A DNA stretch of 44,531 nt, from the NCBI GenBank assembly GCA_015058375.1, contig SVCK01000116.1, positions 1 through 44,531 of the forward strand, written 5' to 3'. A program made the translations under genes and the position numbers. Each line of letters starts with the position of its first letter. Position 1 is the stretch's first letter. The DNA comes from Clostridium sp. (GTDB taxonomy: Bacteria > Bacillota > Clostridia > Clostridiales > Clostridiaceae). Below are positions 9,948-19,326 of the stretch, in pieces. Under the pieces are notes generated by a model, which saw nothing but the letters and a program-made list of their open reading frames with translations, was not told where the DNA came from and ran no database searches.

Positions 9948-11456
9948 TTGGAAAAAGAGCAAGATAATTTTTTTAAAAATTCATTTTTATTAACGGCATC
10001 TAATGTAACTACAGGCGTTCTAGGATTTATTTTTTCCATATATCTTTCTCACGTCTTAGGACCTGAAGGTATGGGACTATATAACCTTGTAATGCCTATT
10101 TATAACTTATTTATATGTATGATGTCTGCTGGAATCTCTGCGGCTATCTCTAAAATAGCAGCAGTATATAACGAAAAAAATCAACAAAATAACATAACTA
10201 GAACTTTAAAAACTACAGCATGTTTTAACTTTGTATGGGCAATATCAATAGCACTTCTTGTTTTTGTATTTGCGCCTATAATAGGTGAATATGGTATAAG
10301 TGATGTCCGTACTATCGATGCCATAAAAGTTACGTGTCCCGCAATGGTATGTATAGCTTTATCTAATATTTTAAAAGGATACTTTTGGGGAACTTCTAAA
10401 ATTGTAATTCCTTCTATAATTGATATTTTTGAAAAAACTCTAAGAGTTCTAGTAGTGGCAATACTTATTTATCTTTTCTCTGCAAGAGATTTATCTCAAC
10501 TAGTTACTTTATGTTACTTAGCTTTATGTCTTGGTGAATTTCAAAGTTTATCTCTACTTTTTATTTATTATAAATACTGTAAAAAGAAAATTCCTAAGAC
10601 TTTTGAAAAACCAGAAAGAAAATCTCAACTTCTATTTGATGTACTTATTTTATGTTTACCTTTAACTTTAAACGGTTTTTTAAGCAATATATTTAATACA
10701 CTTTCAACTTTAATTATGCCTAGATGTTTAGTAAGCGCAGGATTTTCTCATGTAGAAGCTTTATCTATGATTGGTAAATTCACTGGAATGGCTATGATGA
10801 TTATAGGTATCCCGTTAATTGTTGTAGCATCAATCAATACCTTATTAATTCCTGACTTATCTCAAACTATGAGCAGAGGAAATTATTACAATGCATCTTG
10901 TAGAATTCATAAAGTAATTAAAATTGCTTTCATTTTAGGTTTAGCAACAACGGTAATATGTTTCTTAATTCCTGATAATCTAGGAGAAATACTATATCAA
11001 AGAAATGATTTAGGTAATTATATCAAATATGCAGCACTTTCAGCACCAGTATTTTTTCCTTCAGTAACTATGAATGGTATTTTAAATGGTATCAATAAGC
11101 AGATGATTATATTAAGAAATTCATTAATTATAGCTGTTTTAGAATTAATAGGATTATTTATTTTCACTTCTATACCTTCTATTAATATTTATGGCTATAC
11201 TATAACTCTTCTTTTAACTTCTATAATAAGTATAATCATTAACCTTTATGAAGTTAAAAAGACTATTGATATTAATATTTCAACTACTAATATAATTATA
11301 TACTTACTATTATCTTTACTAGTATTCTTTATTTTTAATTTTATAATTAATAAAATATTAGGTCCTTTATCTCTATTTAAAAATATTATTATAATTATAT
11401 TGATATTTGGAATGTTCACTTTTTTAGGAACTTTAGGTGAAGATAATTACAACTAA
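9948..11456 (+). CDS. spoVB: SpoVB-type polysaccharide/lipid flippase (MOP superfamily)
   Basis: This 502-residue polytopic membrane protein has about 14 helices. The N-terminus (FLLTASNVTTGVLGFIFSIYLSHVLGPEGMGLYNLVMPIY) is the typical start of the SpoVB/MurJ/Wzx group, which flips lipid-linked sugars across the membrane. SpoVB acts in spore cortex synthesis in Bacillus. Translation starts at a TTG (9948) seven bases after AAAGGGGTGA, and no nearby ATG is available. It is convergent with a second, distantly related flippase gene. SpoVB is the best guess among several related paralogues that clostridia carry, so the exact substrate is uncertain. Confidence 0.7.
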   Translation: MEKEQDNFFKNSFLLTASNVTTGVLGFIFSIYLSHVLGPEGMGLYNLVMPIYNLFICMMSAGISAAISKIAAVYNEKNQQNNITRTLKTTACFNFVWAISIALLVFVFAPIIGEYGISDVRTIDAIKVTCPAMVCIALSNILKGYFWGTSKIVIPSIIDIFEKTLRVLVVAILIYLFSARDLSQLVTLCYLALCLGEFQSLSLLFIYYKYCKKKIPKTFEKPERKSQLLFDVLILCLPLTLNGFLSNIFNTLSTLIMPRCLVSAGFSHVEALSMIGKFTGMAMMIIGIPLIVVASINTLLIPDLSQTMSRGNYYNASCRIHKVIKIAFILGLATTVICFLIPDNLGEILYQRNDLGNYIKYAALSAPVFFPSVTMNGILNGINKQMIILRNSLIIAVLELIGLFIFTSIPSINIYGYTITLLLTSIISIIINLYEVKKTIDINISTTNIIIYLLLSLLVFFIFNFIINKILGPLSLFKNIIIIILIFGMFTFLGTLGEDNYN

Positions 11457-11501
11457 CTATTATTTATAATTCAAAAAAATCAATCTTTAATATAACAAAA
11501 T

Positions 11502-11549
11502 AAGGAACTGTAACAATAATCAAATTCTTAATTATTGTTACAGTTCCTT
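11502..11549. terminator. Bidirectional terminator between the two flippase genes
   Basis: A perfect 19-base-pair stem (11502-11520 with 11531-11549) encloses a 10-base loop. It sits between two converging stop codons. T-rich sequence follows on the minus strand (TATTTTGTTATATT), and the plus side is also AT-rich. Confidence 0.85.
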
Positions 11550-11562
11550 TATCATGAATATT

Positions 11563-13173
11563 TTATTTTAATTTAATCCTCATAAATCTAGGAATAAATT
11601 TCATAATCTTAGGCGACACTCCTTGTATATCCTTTCTTCTTATACCACCAATTGCTATCATTACATAAACATAAACAAAAGCTCCTACTGCTACTAATAA
11701 AATTACTATAGGCATAGCTGTAAATCTTGATAATGGCATAAATCTATAAAGGATTTGTAATGGCTGCTTTAATATATATATCATAATTGCCATAGCGAAT
11801 GATGCCAAAATAGGTTTTATAGTCAATCTTACTATTGGCATTCTCATTCTCATTATCGAACATATTTTTTTATGATTTAACACCGCCGGTATTAAATGCC
11901 AAAAGCAATTACCAACAATAACACCATATATATTTATCTCTGGAATAGCTACCAAAACGTAATTGACTAAAATTTTCACTATTATTCCAATAGAGAATGT
12001 TCCAAGAACATAATAAAGTTTATTTATTCCTTGAAGTACTGTACTTTGTATCTGAGTTATAGACATCAATACAAGTATAATAGAACCATAAAGCATTAAA
12101 TCTGATCCTCTATCATAACCATACAAAGCTATATAAACTTCTCTGCTTAATACTGATAACCCTACCGCTGATGGAATTGCTATCATTAAAGCCATCTTCA
12201 ATGCATAACTTATCTTCTGTTTTGCTTCTTTTCTTTCTCTAAGTACTATTGATTTAGCTAATGAAGGTAATACAGTAGTTCCTATTGCTGTTATTAATAC
12301 TAATGGTACGCCATATAATGTCTTATATTTACCCAAAATACCATATAAGGCATTAGCAGCTGCCTCATCAAATCCTGCAACACCTAGTCTTTTTGATACA
12401 TTAAACATATCAACAATGCCCCCAAAATTTTGAAGGCCAGCACTAATAGTTATAGGAATAGAATATCTAATTACTTTAGATAAAATATATTTATTTTTTA
12501 ATTTCTTATCTGTAGTTTTATATTTTCTAGCTTCTTCTCCATAACCACTTTTTTCATAACAATATAAAATATAAAAGCATGCAAATAGAGCTCCTACTGA
12601 TGTACCTATTTGAGCACCAGCATTTCCAAATTCAATGCCACTTTGAACTAATATAAACGCACACAATAAACTTATTACTACATTTAAGAATTGTTCTGCT
12701 ATCTGTGAAATCGCGATTGACGTCATATTGCTCTTTCCTTGCATAAAGCCTCTAACTACTGCCAATACAGAAGTTATAATTATACAAGGTGCTAAAGCTC
12801 TTATTCCTAAGACCACATTTGGCGATTCTGACATAACACTTATCGGTCCTGCAATCAAAAACATTAATGATGAACATACTATACCAACAAATGCATAAAA
12901 TTTACTGGCAACTTTTAATGTTTTTACAGCCCCTCTAGGATTATCAAGTGCTGTATATTCAGCTACTACCTTAGCGACTGCTGGCTGTGCTCCCATACAG
13001 CTTAAAGCATATACAAATAAAAATATTTCTGTTGTCTTAGAATATATTCCATAACCTTCATCTCCCAATATAGATGTAAGAAAGGGAGTATATACTACTG
13101 ACATTACCTTTGCCATCATTCCGGCTAAGGACAGCATAAACATCCCCTTAGCCGCAGAAGTGTTCTCTTTCAT
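11563..13173 (-). CDS. YtgP/MurJ-like polysaccharide flippase (MOP superfamily)
   Basis: This 536-residue protein has about 14 membrane helices and the N-terminal pattern AKGMFMLSLAGMMAKVMSVVYTPFLTSILGDEGYGIYS of the YtgP/SpoVB branch. That branch includes the Firmicute lipid II flippase. Conserved charged residues lie in TM regions, such as RGFMQGKSN near residue 140. It follows the pseudouridine synthase gene by 20 bases and probably shares its transcript. AGGTGA seven bases before the ATG is the likely ribosome site, because the nearer GGAGG is too close. It differs clearly from the convergent SpoVB-like protein, so this is not a recent duplication. Confidence 0.75.
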   Translation of the reverse strand: MKENTSAAKGMFMLSLAGMMAKVMSVVYTPFLTSILGDEGYGIYSKTTEIFLFVYALSCMGAQPAVAKVVAEYTALDNPRGAVKTLKVASKFYAFVGIVCSSLMFLIAGPISVMSESPNVVLGIRALAPCIIITSVLAVVRGFMQGKSNMTSIAISQIAEQFLNVVISLLCAFILVQSGIEFGNAGAQIGTSVGALFACFYILYCYEKSGYGEEARKYKTTDKKLKNKYILSKVIRYSIPITISAGLQNFGGIVDMFNVSKRLGVAGFDEAAANALYGILGKYKTLYGVPLVLITAIGTTVLPSLAKSIVLRERKEAKQKISYALKMALMIAIPSAVGLSVLSREVYIALYGYDRGSDLMLYGSIILVLMSITQIQSTVLQGINKLYYVLGTFSIGIIVKILVNYVLVAIPEINIYGVIVGNCFWHLIPAVLNHKKICSIMRMRMPIVRLTIKPILASFAMAIMIYILKQPLQILYRFMPLSRFTAMPIVILLVAVGAFVYVYVMIAIGGIRRKDIQGVSPKIMKFIPRFMRIKLK

Positions 13174-13193
13174 TCCTCCATCACCTATCTAAG

Positions 13194-14153
13194 TTAAAAT
13201 TTAAAGACATCTTGTTTTATCTTTTTAAATATAGGAGGTAATGATTCAGTAACTGTCTTATTCTTTAAGTATTCAAGCTTACCGCCTAATTCTCTAAATA
13301 TAAGTTTATATGCATAAAGATATTGATAATTTAATCCATATTTATTTTCAAAAAATGAATTTTTTCTCTTATCTCCATATTTATAATCACCAACAACTGG
13401 ATTACCTAAATGAGCTAGATGAGCTCTTATTTGATGACTTCTTCCTGTAATTAAATGAATCTCTAATAATGAATAAGCACCATTTGATTGTATAGTTTTA
13501 ACTTCCATCGAAATTTCTTTAGAACCTGGAACTTTCTTTTCATATATCTTTGATATGTTAACATCCTCATTCTTTAATATGTATCCTGTATAAAGTCCGT
13601 CTTTTATACGTCCTTTGACTAAAGTATTATAATATTTCTCAACCTCATTTTCTCTTATCGCTTCATTTAAAGTTCTTAAGGCCTCGAAATTTTTCCCAAA
13701 TATAACTAATCCGGATGTATTTCTATCTAATCTATTACATGGAGCTGGAGTAAAAGTCAGCTCATTTTCTGGAAGATAATCTCCCTTTGCAAAAAGATAT
13801 GATAAAGCATAATCAGTCAATGTAGGATTTTTCTTTTTACTATCAGGATGAACTAATATTCCTGGCCATTTTTCAACTACAAGAACGTTCTCATCTTCAT
13901 AAGCAATTCTCAATCCACTCGAATCAACCTTTATGAAGTTGGCTTTTGTTTCCTTCTTTGTTTGAATATATCTTATCTCTACTATATCTTCTTCTTCTAA
14001 AATGTATTTTTCTTTTTGTTTTTTTCCATTAACTCTTACATCACCTTTTCTTAATGCCTTAAATATAGCACTTAAAGGTACATCTTTTAAAAGCTTTCTC
14101 AAAAACTTATCTAACCTTTGTCCTGCTTCGTTTGATCCAATTTCTATTTTCAA
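13194..14153 (-). CDS. RluD/RluC-family 23S rRNA pseudouridine synthase
   Basis: This 319-residue enzyme converts uridines in rRNA to pseudouridine. An N-terminal S4 RNA-binding domain (residues 1-62) starts AGQRLDKFLRK. The catalytic motif CNRLDRNTSGLV places the nucleophile Asp at 143. LLEIHLITGRSHQIRAHLAHLGNPVVGDYKYG is the conserved C-terminal fold signature. It starts with TTG at 14153, eight bases after AGGAG. The substrate position cannot be read from the sequence, because RluC and RluD are hard to separate in Firmicutes. Confidence 0.9.
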   Translation of the reverse strand: MKIEIGSNEAGQRLDKFLRKLLKDVPLSAIFKALRKGDVRVNGKKQKEKYILEEEDIVEIRYIQTKKETKANFIKVDSSGLRIAYEDENVLVVEKWPGILVHPDSKKKNPTLTDYALSYLFAKGDYLPENELTFTPAPCNRLDRNTSGLVIFGKNFEALRTLNEAIRENEVEKYYNTLVKGRIKDGLYTGYILKNEDVNISKIYEKKVPGSKEISMEVKTIQSNGAYSLLEIHLITGRSHQIRAHLAHLGNPVVGDYKYGDKRKNSFFENKYGLNYQYLYAYKLIFRELGGKLEYLKNKTVTESLPPIFKKIKQDVFKF

Positions 14154-14200
14154 ATAATCAACTCCTAGTCTTATCCTTGAGTTTAATCTACCTCATTATA

Positions 14201-14220
14201 TTAGATTAATATTAATCTAA
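14201..14220. other. Perfect 20-base palindrome across the M20 stop codon
   Basis: The sequence 14201-14220 (TTAGATTAAT followed by its reverse complement) is a perfect palindrome that includes the TAG stop of the M20 gene at 14217-14219. It could form a stem with a tiny loop or bind a dimeric protein. There is no T-tract, so it is not a standard terminator. Confidence 0.4.
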
Positions 14221-15401
14221 TTACTTGTCAAATATTCATATGCAACAGTACATTGTATTGCCGCCCCAATTACTAGAGCATCTTCATCTATGTTAAAGAA
14301 ACTTCCATGAGCAGGGTTATTAGTTTTTTTAACTATATTTCTAGTTCCCAAATAATAAAAAGCAGAAGGTCTCTCTTTAGCAAAATAAGCAAAGCTTTCA
14401 ACTCCCATACTCGGTTCAAGTTGCTCTAATATATTTTCTTTAACAATAATATTTTGAGCTGCTTTTTTAACTCTATTCACTACTTTTTCATTATTTATCA
14501 AGCTTGGATACCCTTCTTGAATTTCTATTTGTGCTTCGCAATTATGACTATTTGCTATTCCTGTAACTAATTCAACAAACCTTTTTTTTATTAAATGTCT
14601 GTCCTTTTCACAAACAGTTCTTATTATTCCTGAAATTTGAGTTTCTGAAGGTATGACATTAGGCGCTGTACCTGCATGAATTGTGCCAACAGTTAATACA
14701 ACTGGTCTTGCTGGATGTGATTCTCTACTCACTAAAGTTTGAAGTTCTGTAATTATTAAAGAAGTAGTAACAATAGGATCAGAGGTAACATCTGGCGTAG
14801 CACCATGTCCTCCTTTGCCTATAATTTTCACTTTGAAAGGGTTAGATGATGCATTAACTGAACCACTTTTTATCATTATTTTTCCTGTATCAACCTCTTC
14901 ATTCACATGAAGACCTACAACAAAATCAACTGAAGGATTATCCAAAACACCATCTTCTATCATTATTGGAGCTCCTCCAATAGTTTCTTCTGCAGGTTCA
15001 AAAAACAGCTTTACTGTTCCAGAAAAATTATTTTTATATTTATTTAATATTTTACAAACCCCAAGCAATATAGCTGTATGACCATCATGACCACAAGCAT
15101 GCATCTTACCTTTATTTAAAGATTTATATGGAACATCATTTTTTTCTTCTATAGGAAGGGCATCCATATCAGCCCTTAAAGCTAATACTCTATTTTTCCC
15201 TTCCTTTTTCCCTTTTATAAATGCATAGACACCAGTCTTAGCTGTTTCTATATAAGGAATGCCTTCTATATCTAAGAAATCTTTAATTACTTTTGATGTT
15301 CTCTTTTCTTTAAAACCAAGTTCTGGATGTTTATGAATATCTCTTCTTATACGTATAATTTCATCCTTAATATTATAGGCTTCATTTAAGAAATCAATCA
15401 A
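14217..15401 (-). CDS. M20 family amidohydrolase (N-acyl-amino-acid deacylase type)
   Basis: This 394-residue metallohydrolase belongs to the AmaA/HipO/IAA-amino-acid hydrolase branch of M20. The metal-binding HACGHDGHT at 101-109 supplies Cys103 and His105. EPAEE (135-139) supplies the catalytic and metal-binding glutamates, His165 is in VGLHVNEE, and a late histidine is in NPAHGSFF. The domain order (catalytic, dimerisation with HGATPDVTSDP, catalytic) is complete. It starts with TTG at 15401 behind AGGAGG, 18 bases after the stop of the FtsA-like gene, so it is probably cotranscribed. Likely substrates are N-acyl or N-acetyl amino acids. Confidence 0.88.
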   Translation of the reverse strand: MIDFLNEAYNIKDEIIRIRRDIHKHPELGFKEKRTSKVIKDFLDIEGIPYIETAKTGVYAFIKGKKEGKNRVLALRADMDALPIEEKNDVPYKSLNKGKMHACGHDGHTAILLGVCKILNKYKNNFSGTVKLFFEPAEETIGGAPIMIEDGVLDNPSVDFVVGLHVNEEVDTGKIMIKSGSVNASSNPFKVKIIGKGGHGATPDVTSDPIVTTSLIITELQTLVSRESHPARPVVLTVGTIHAGTAPNVIPSETQISGIIRTVCEKDRHLIKKRFVELVTGIANSHNCEAQIEIQEGYPSLINNEKVVNRVKKAAQNIIVKENILEQLEPSMGVESFAYFAKERPSAFYYLGTRNIVKKTNNPAHGSFFNIDEDALVIGAAIQCTVAYEYLTSN

Positions 15402-15419
15402 AATATCCTCCTAATTTAA

Positions 15420-17618
15420 TTATTGCCAATAAATCTCTATTTCATCGCCTTCTTTTAAAGCATCAGTATAAGATGCTTCCTTACCATTTAACTTAAGAAC
15501 AACTGATGTACCATACATTTTTGTCAAGTCAAAATCAATGAAATTGAATATATCTACAAATATATATGATTCTTTATTCCTTAAATATACCTTTTCTTTA
15601 TTAACTATAACCATTACTCCATCTTCTGCTTCGGTCACATCTGATTTTTCTTCAAATTCCTTATTATCTACTGTTTGCATATTTTGTTCTGTAGCTATTT
15701 CTTGATTTGTCACATCTTCTTGCTCATTATCATTAGCACTTGCGACTTCTTCATTAGCTAATTGCTTTTTAAAGTCATTAAATTCCTTGATAGCATTAAC
15801 TGTATTTATAACAGCATTCTTTTTATCTTCTTCTTTTCTTATTCTTTCCTCTTCAGCTTTAATTTCTGCTATTTCATCAGCTTCAGTTTTTACAAATATT
15901 TTTTCTCCATCTAATACTCTATAATCTTCTTCAAATTCTCTATATTCTATATCAACTAAAGTTTTATCAGACTTTAAAACATATTTCTTCAAATCACATA
16001 TTTTATTAGGTATAAATACTTGAACGTCATCACCTTCTGAAATATGTTCATCTATATTTCTAAGTTTTCCATTAATAATACATATAGGATCAATATTAAC
16101 TATTTCTTCATCAACATATATAGATATAGAATTTATATTAGTTAAAAATTCACTAACTTTAGCTTCTGCATCCTTACCATTCTGAGCATAAATAACTTTA
16201 ATATCATCATGTGCATTAATTTCTGATTCTATATCAGCTTCTTGTCCATTTATAGTGATTTCTGCATTAATGCCTATGCCTCCAAAAGCAAGTCTTTTTC
16301 TACCATTAACTGAAAATCTTATATTCTTTCCTGTCTTTGCAATCAACAATGATGGATTAATTCCTGCCTGTAATAAAACATCCATAACTGTATGCTTATG
16401 CGAATTGAACAAACTAACTGGTTCTTCATTTAAAGTTACATCTATAAAATCATTTCCCATACTTCTTATAGCAGTCAAAGCTATTCCAAGAACTGTAACA
16501 CCTGCAGAACCCATTGAATTATCTGATACGCATTCAAGAACAGTACTTCTATCTTTAATAGCTATTCTCTTTTCTGGAATATTAAGTTTTTTTGCCACTT
16601 CTTCTAATAATCCTGGAGTATGCGCACCTCCTCCTACTAAAAATACTGCTGAAGGTGCCTTTCCACCATTTAATTCTATAATTTTTGTAGATATGGATTC
16701 TGCTAATTTCTCTACTATTGGATTAATAAGCTTTCTTACATCTTCAGAAGAAATAGTATTTTCCAATCCCAAAACATCTGTATAAGTAATTTCTTTACTT
16801 ACTGAGATACTTCTTTTTATATCTTCTGCCGCATTAAAATCTACTAAATATTCTTGTGCAATAATTTCTGTAACTTCATCTCCTGCCATAGGAACCATTC
16901 CATACGAACTTATAGTTTGATTTGAACTTATAGCAATATCCGAAGTTCCAGCTCCTATATCAACCAATGCTATATTTAAAAGTCTTAAATTTTTAGGCAC
17001 TGCCGCTTCAATAGCTGCAATTGGTTCCAATGTTAGATTTACAACTCTAAGTCCAACTTTATTCATTACTGTATATAAAGAATCAATTACTGATCTAGGT
17101 AAAAATGTTGCTATAACTTCTACTCCTGCCGATTCACCTTTATGTCCTAAAAGATTTGAAATTACATAAGAATTCAAATAGTATTCCTTAACTGAATATC
17201 CAACGCAATATAGTTTACCTGATGTATTTTTATTTACTTCCTCTTCTGATTTTTTTACAGCACTTAACTCTAAAGTCCTAACTATTTCTTTATCTATTTC
17301 TTGTTCAGAATTAAGTTCCATATCATTCTTTGCTTCAGAAGTTCTTAAAAATCTTCCTGCTGCAGCTATAGAAACTTCCTCTAGTTTAACTCCAATTTCA
17401 TTTTCAAGTTGTCTTTTTACACTGTCTACAACTTGTGCTACTAAATTTATGTCATGAATTTGCCCATCTACCATGGCTCTTTCTTCATGTTCTTGATACT
17501 TTTCACATATTACTTCAAACTTTTTATCTCTAACAATTCCAACTGTTCCAATTATAGAACGTGTCCCAATATCTAATGCAAATATAATATCTTTCGGATT
17601 AAATGTTCCTCTCTCCAT
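15420..17618 (-). CDS. FtsA-like actin-fold ATPase with long C-terminal extension
   Basis: This 732-residue protein starts with an FtsA/PilM-type actin fold. The phosphate-1 loop is ALDIGTRSIIG (residues 14-24), the inserted SHS2/1C domain spans about 85-165, phosphate-2 is VDIGAGTSDIA near 220, and the adenosine motif is FLVGGGAHTPG near 330. Classical FtsA ends near residue 420, but here about 310 further residues follow. They contain Ubl/ThiS-like beta repeats (EGDDVQVFIPN, EGDEIEIYWQ), a coiled coil near 580-610 and an acidic linker. No C-terminal amphipathic membrane helix is seen. It is probably a clostridial FtsA relative involved in cell shape or division. ftsZ is not nearby. Confidence 0.75.
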   Translation of the reverse strand: MERGTFNPKDIIFALDIGTRSIIGTVGIVRDKKFEVICEKYQEHEERAMVDGQIHDINLVAQVVDSVKRQLENEIGVKLEEVSIAAAGRFLRTSEAKNDMELNSEQEIDKEIVRTLELSAVKKSEEEVNKNTSGKLYCVGYSVKEYYLNSYVISNLLGHKGESAGVEVIATFLPRSVIDSLYTVMNKVGLRVVNLTLEPIAAIEAAVPKNLRLLNIALVDIGAGTSDIAISSNQTISSYGMVPMAGDEVTEIIAQEYLVDFNAAEDIKRSISVSKEITYTDVLGLENTISSEDVRKLINPIVEKLAESISTKIIELNGGKAPSAVFLVGGGAHTPGLLEEVAKKLNIPEKRIAIKDRSTVLECVSDNSMGSAGVTVLGIALTAIRSMGNDFIDVTLNEEPVSLFNSHKHTVMDVLLQAGINPSLLIAKTGKNIRFSVNGRKRLAFGGIGINAEITINGQEADIESEINAHDDIKVIYAQNGKDAEAKVSEFLTNINSISIYVDEEIVNIDPICIINGKLRNIDEHISEGDDVQVFIPNKICDLKKYVLKSDKTLVDIEYREFEEDYRVLDGEKIFVKTEADEIAEIKAEEERIRKEEDKKNAVINTVNAIKEFNDFKKQLANEEVASANDNEQEDVTNQEIATEQNMQTVDNKEFEEKSDVTEAEDGVMVIVNKEKVYLRNKESYIFVDIFNFIDFDLTKMYGTSVVLKLNGKEASYTDALKEGDEIEIYWQ

Positions 17619-17663
17619 AATTTACCCTTCCTCTTTACTCTAGTTAACATATATACTACTAAA

Positions 17664-17692
17664 ATTATATATGATAAATAAATACTATTCAA
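17664..17692 (-). promoter_or_regulatory. Promoter of the ftsA-like operon
   Basis: On the minus strand TTGAAT (17692-17687) and TATAAT (17669-17664) are separated by exactly 17 bases. The leader to the ATG at 17618 is about 40 bases, and a GAGGAAGGG ribosome site is present. Confidence 0.65.
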
Positions 17693-17701
17693 ATGGAAAA
17701 A

Positions 17702-17725
17702 CAGGTATCTTTTCTTAGATACCTG
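17702..17725 (-). terminator. Terminator downstream of the 41-residue ORF
   Basis: A 9-base-pair stem, CAGGTATCT (17702-17710) with AGATACCTG (17717-17725), has a 6-base loop. On the minus strand TTTTT follows at once. It isolates the ftsA-like operon from upstream transcription. Confidence 0.8.
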
Positions 17726-17761
17726 CCACCTTATACTTTTATATACCATATTGGGTTATAT

Positions 17762-17887
17762 TTAACTATGTCTCTCACCCGGAGTTAACTTTGTCAAAAA
17801 AAATGCCATAATAATTATTCCTATAAGTACTTTTATATTGGTACTTAATCCATTTACAGTATTAATAATATCTATAAGATTAATCAT
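17762..17887 (-). CDS. Small single-span membrane peptide (41 aa)
   Basis: This is a short ORF of 41 codons. It starts with ATG at 17887, behind an AGAGGTG ribosome site nine bases upstream. It begins MINLIDIINTVNGL and has one hydrophobic helix (KVLIGIIIMAFFL, about residues 19-31) followed by a short positively charged tail (TKLTPGERHS). It lies between dapL and a clear intrinsic terminator, so it would end the dapL transcript or be a separate short one. The ribosome site, hydrophobic profile and placement before a terminator support a real gene. No homologue is recognised. Confidence 0.45.
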   Translation of the reverse strand: MINLIDIINTVNGLSTNIKVLIGIIIMAFFLTKLTPGERHS

Positions 17888-17989
17888 ATATTTAACACCT
17901 CTTAACATAACATTAATTACTAGTACATTAACACTATATTCTAACCATACTAATAATATGTCTACTATAGAGGTTTATATTTCCATTTC

Positions 17990-19219
17990 TTATTCAAAAA
18001 ATAAATTTAATGATTTCAATCTATCTCTAACTTCTTTTATAACAAATTCATCATCCTGATCAAAAGCTTCAAAAGTCACCGAAAATCTTAAATATGCTCC
18101 AACATCATCCCAAGGAACTGTTAATATTGCAGCATTAACAATTAAATATTCAGCTGCTTCTTCTGCATTTTTAAATTTTATACTTCCAGCTCCCAATGGC
18201 GCTTTTACATAGCAATAAAAAGTTCCTTTAGGCTTCCTCACACTAAATCCAACCTCTTGTAAAGCTTGAACTAAAAGATCAAGCCTTCTTGAATATTTTT
18301 CACAAACCTGTTTTGTAATATCTGTATGTTCCATTGCATATATTCCTGCTTTTTGTATTGCTCTAAACTGCCCTGAATCTGTATTATCTTTAACAGTACC
18401 ATAAGCCTTTATAATTTTTTCATTTCCTGCAATAAAGGCCAATCTCCATCCTGTCATGTTAAAAGCTTTTGATAGAGAGTGAATTTCAACTCCTACATCA
18501 ATAGCTCCTTCTACACTCAAAAAACTTAGAGGTTCATATCCATCAAATGTCACAGCTGCATAAGCAGCATCATGAACAACTAAAATATTATTCTTTTTAG
18601 CAAACTTAATTACATCTTGAAAAAACTCTTTTGTAGCTATTTGTGCCGTTGGATTGTTAGGATAATTTATATAAAGAATTTTAGATTTTTTCAAAATTTT
18701 CTTTGGTATCTTTTTTAAATCAGGAAAGTAATTATTCTCTTCTTTTAATTTTAATTTATAAACTTTTCCTCCTAAATATTTTGTGTAAGTTCCTAAAACT
18801 GGATATCCAGGTGTAGTCATAAGCACATAATCTCCAGGGTTTATAATGCATATAGGAAGCATAGCTAATATAGGTTTAGAACCTATTCCATGTATTATAT
18901 TTTTTACTGGATCTAACCCTTTAACTTTATATACATTTTTTAAATATTCACAGGCAGCTTCTTGAAACTCAATTATTCCGTTATCCGCATAGAATCTATT
19001 TTCACTTTTTCCAGCTTCTATAGCTAATACCTTAACCACTTCTTTATCTGCCGCAGAATCCGGTTCTCCAACCCCCATATCTATTAATTTAATATCTGGA
19101 TTTCTTTTCTTTAATTCTCTTCTTGCTTTCTTTATCTTTTCAAACTTATAAATATTTGTATCTTTTCCAAAATTAATTCCGCCTAAACGTTCTGCTATTA
19201 ATCTATCAATATAATTCAA
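17990..19219 (-). CDS. dapL: LL-diaminopimelate aminotransferase
   Basis: This 409-residue PLP enzyme (class I/II aminotransferase) converts tetrahydrodipicolinate directly to LL-diaminopimelate, a shortcut in lysine and cell wall synthesis. The DapL-type start (AERLGGINFGKDTNIYKFEKIKKA) and GVGEPDSAADKEV are distinctive. Asp217 in VVHDAAY contacts the pyridine nitrogen and Lys251 in HSLSKAFNMTGWR forms the Schiff base. It starts with TTG at 19219, ten bases after AGGGGAG. The length is normal. No lysine riboswitch is seen upstream. Confidence 0.9.
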   Translation of the reverse strand: MNYIDRLIAERLGGINFGKDTNIYKFEKIKKARRELKKRNPDIKLIDMGVGEPDSAADKEVVKVLAIEAGKSENRFYADNGIIEFQEAACEYLKNVYKVKGLDPVKNIIHGIGSKPILAMLPICIINPGDYVLMTTPGYPVLGTYTKYLGGKVYKLKLKEENNYFPDLKKIPKKILKKSKILYINYPNNPTAQIATKEFFQDVIKFAKKNNILVVHDAAYAAVTFDGYEPLSFLSVEGAIDVGVEIHSLSKAFNMTGWRLAFIAGNEKIIKAYGTVKDNTDSGQFRAIQKAGIYAMEHTDITKQVCEKYSRRLDLLVQALQEVGFSVRKPKGTFYCYVKAPLGAGSIKFKNAEEAAEYLIVNAAILTVPWDDVGAYLRFSVTFEAFDQDDEFVIKEVRDRLKSLNLFFE

Positions 19220-19283
19220 CTTGTATGCACTCCCCTCTACTATTATTCTATTGATAGACTTTCAATTATATGTGCTAATTCAA

Positions 19284-19312
19284 ATTATAAGTTTTCAATT
19301 TACTTTTCAAAA
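19284..19312 (-). promoter_or_regulatory. Possible dapL promoter
   Basis: On the minus strand TTTTGA (19312-19307) and TATAAT (19289-19284) are separated by 17 bases. The -35 is weak, with an overlapping TTGAAA at a 15-base spacing. Confidence 0.4.
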
Positions 19313-19326
19313 TACATAAAAAATTT

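Noticed and set aside
9948-13173. Recent tandem duplication of the two flippase genes
   Set aside because: Only the fold-level pattern is shared. Their N-termini and loops differ too much for a recent copy, and they are convergent.
16255-16785. 176-codon plus-strand ORF inside the FtsA-like gene
   Set aside because: It lies antisense to a clear coding region, has no ribosome site and shows no recognisable protein pattern.
17838-18059. 73-codon plus-strand ORF between ftsA and dapL
   Set aside because: It overlaps the dapL end and the 41-residue ORF in antisense, and has no ribosome site.
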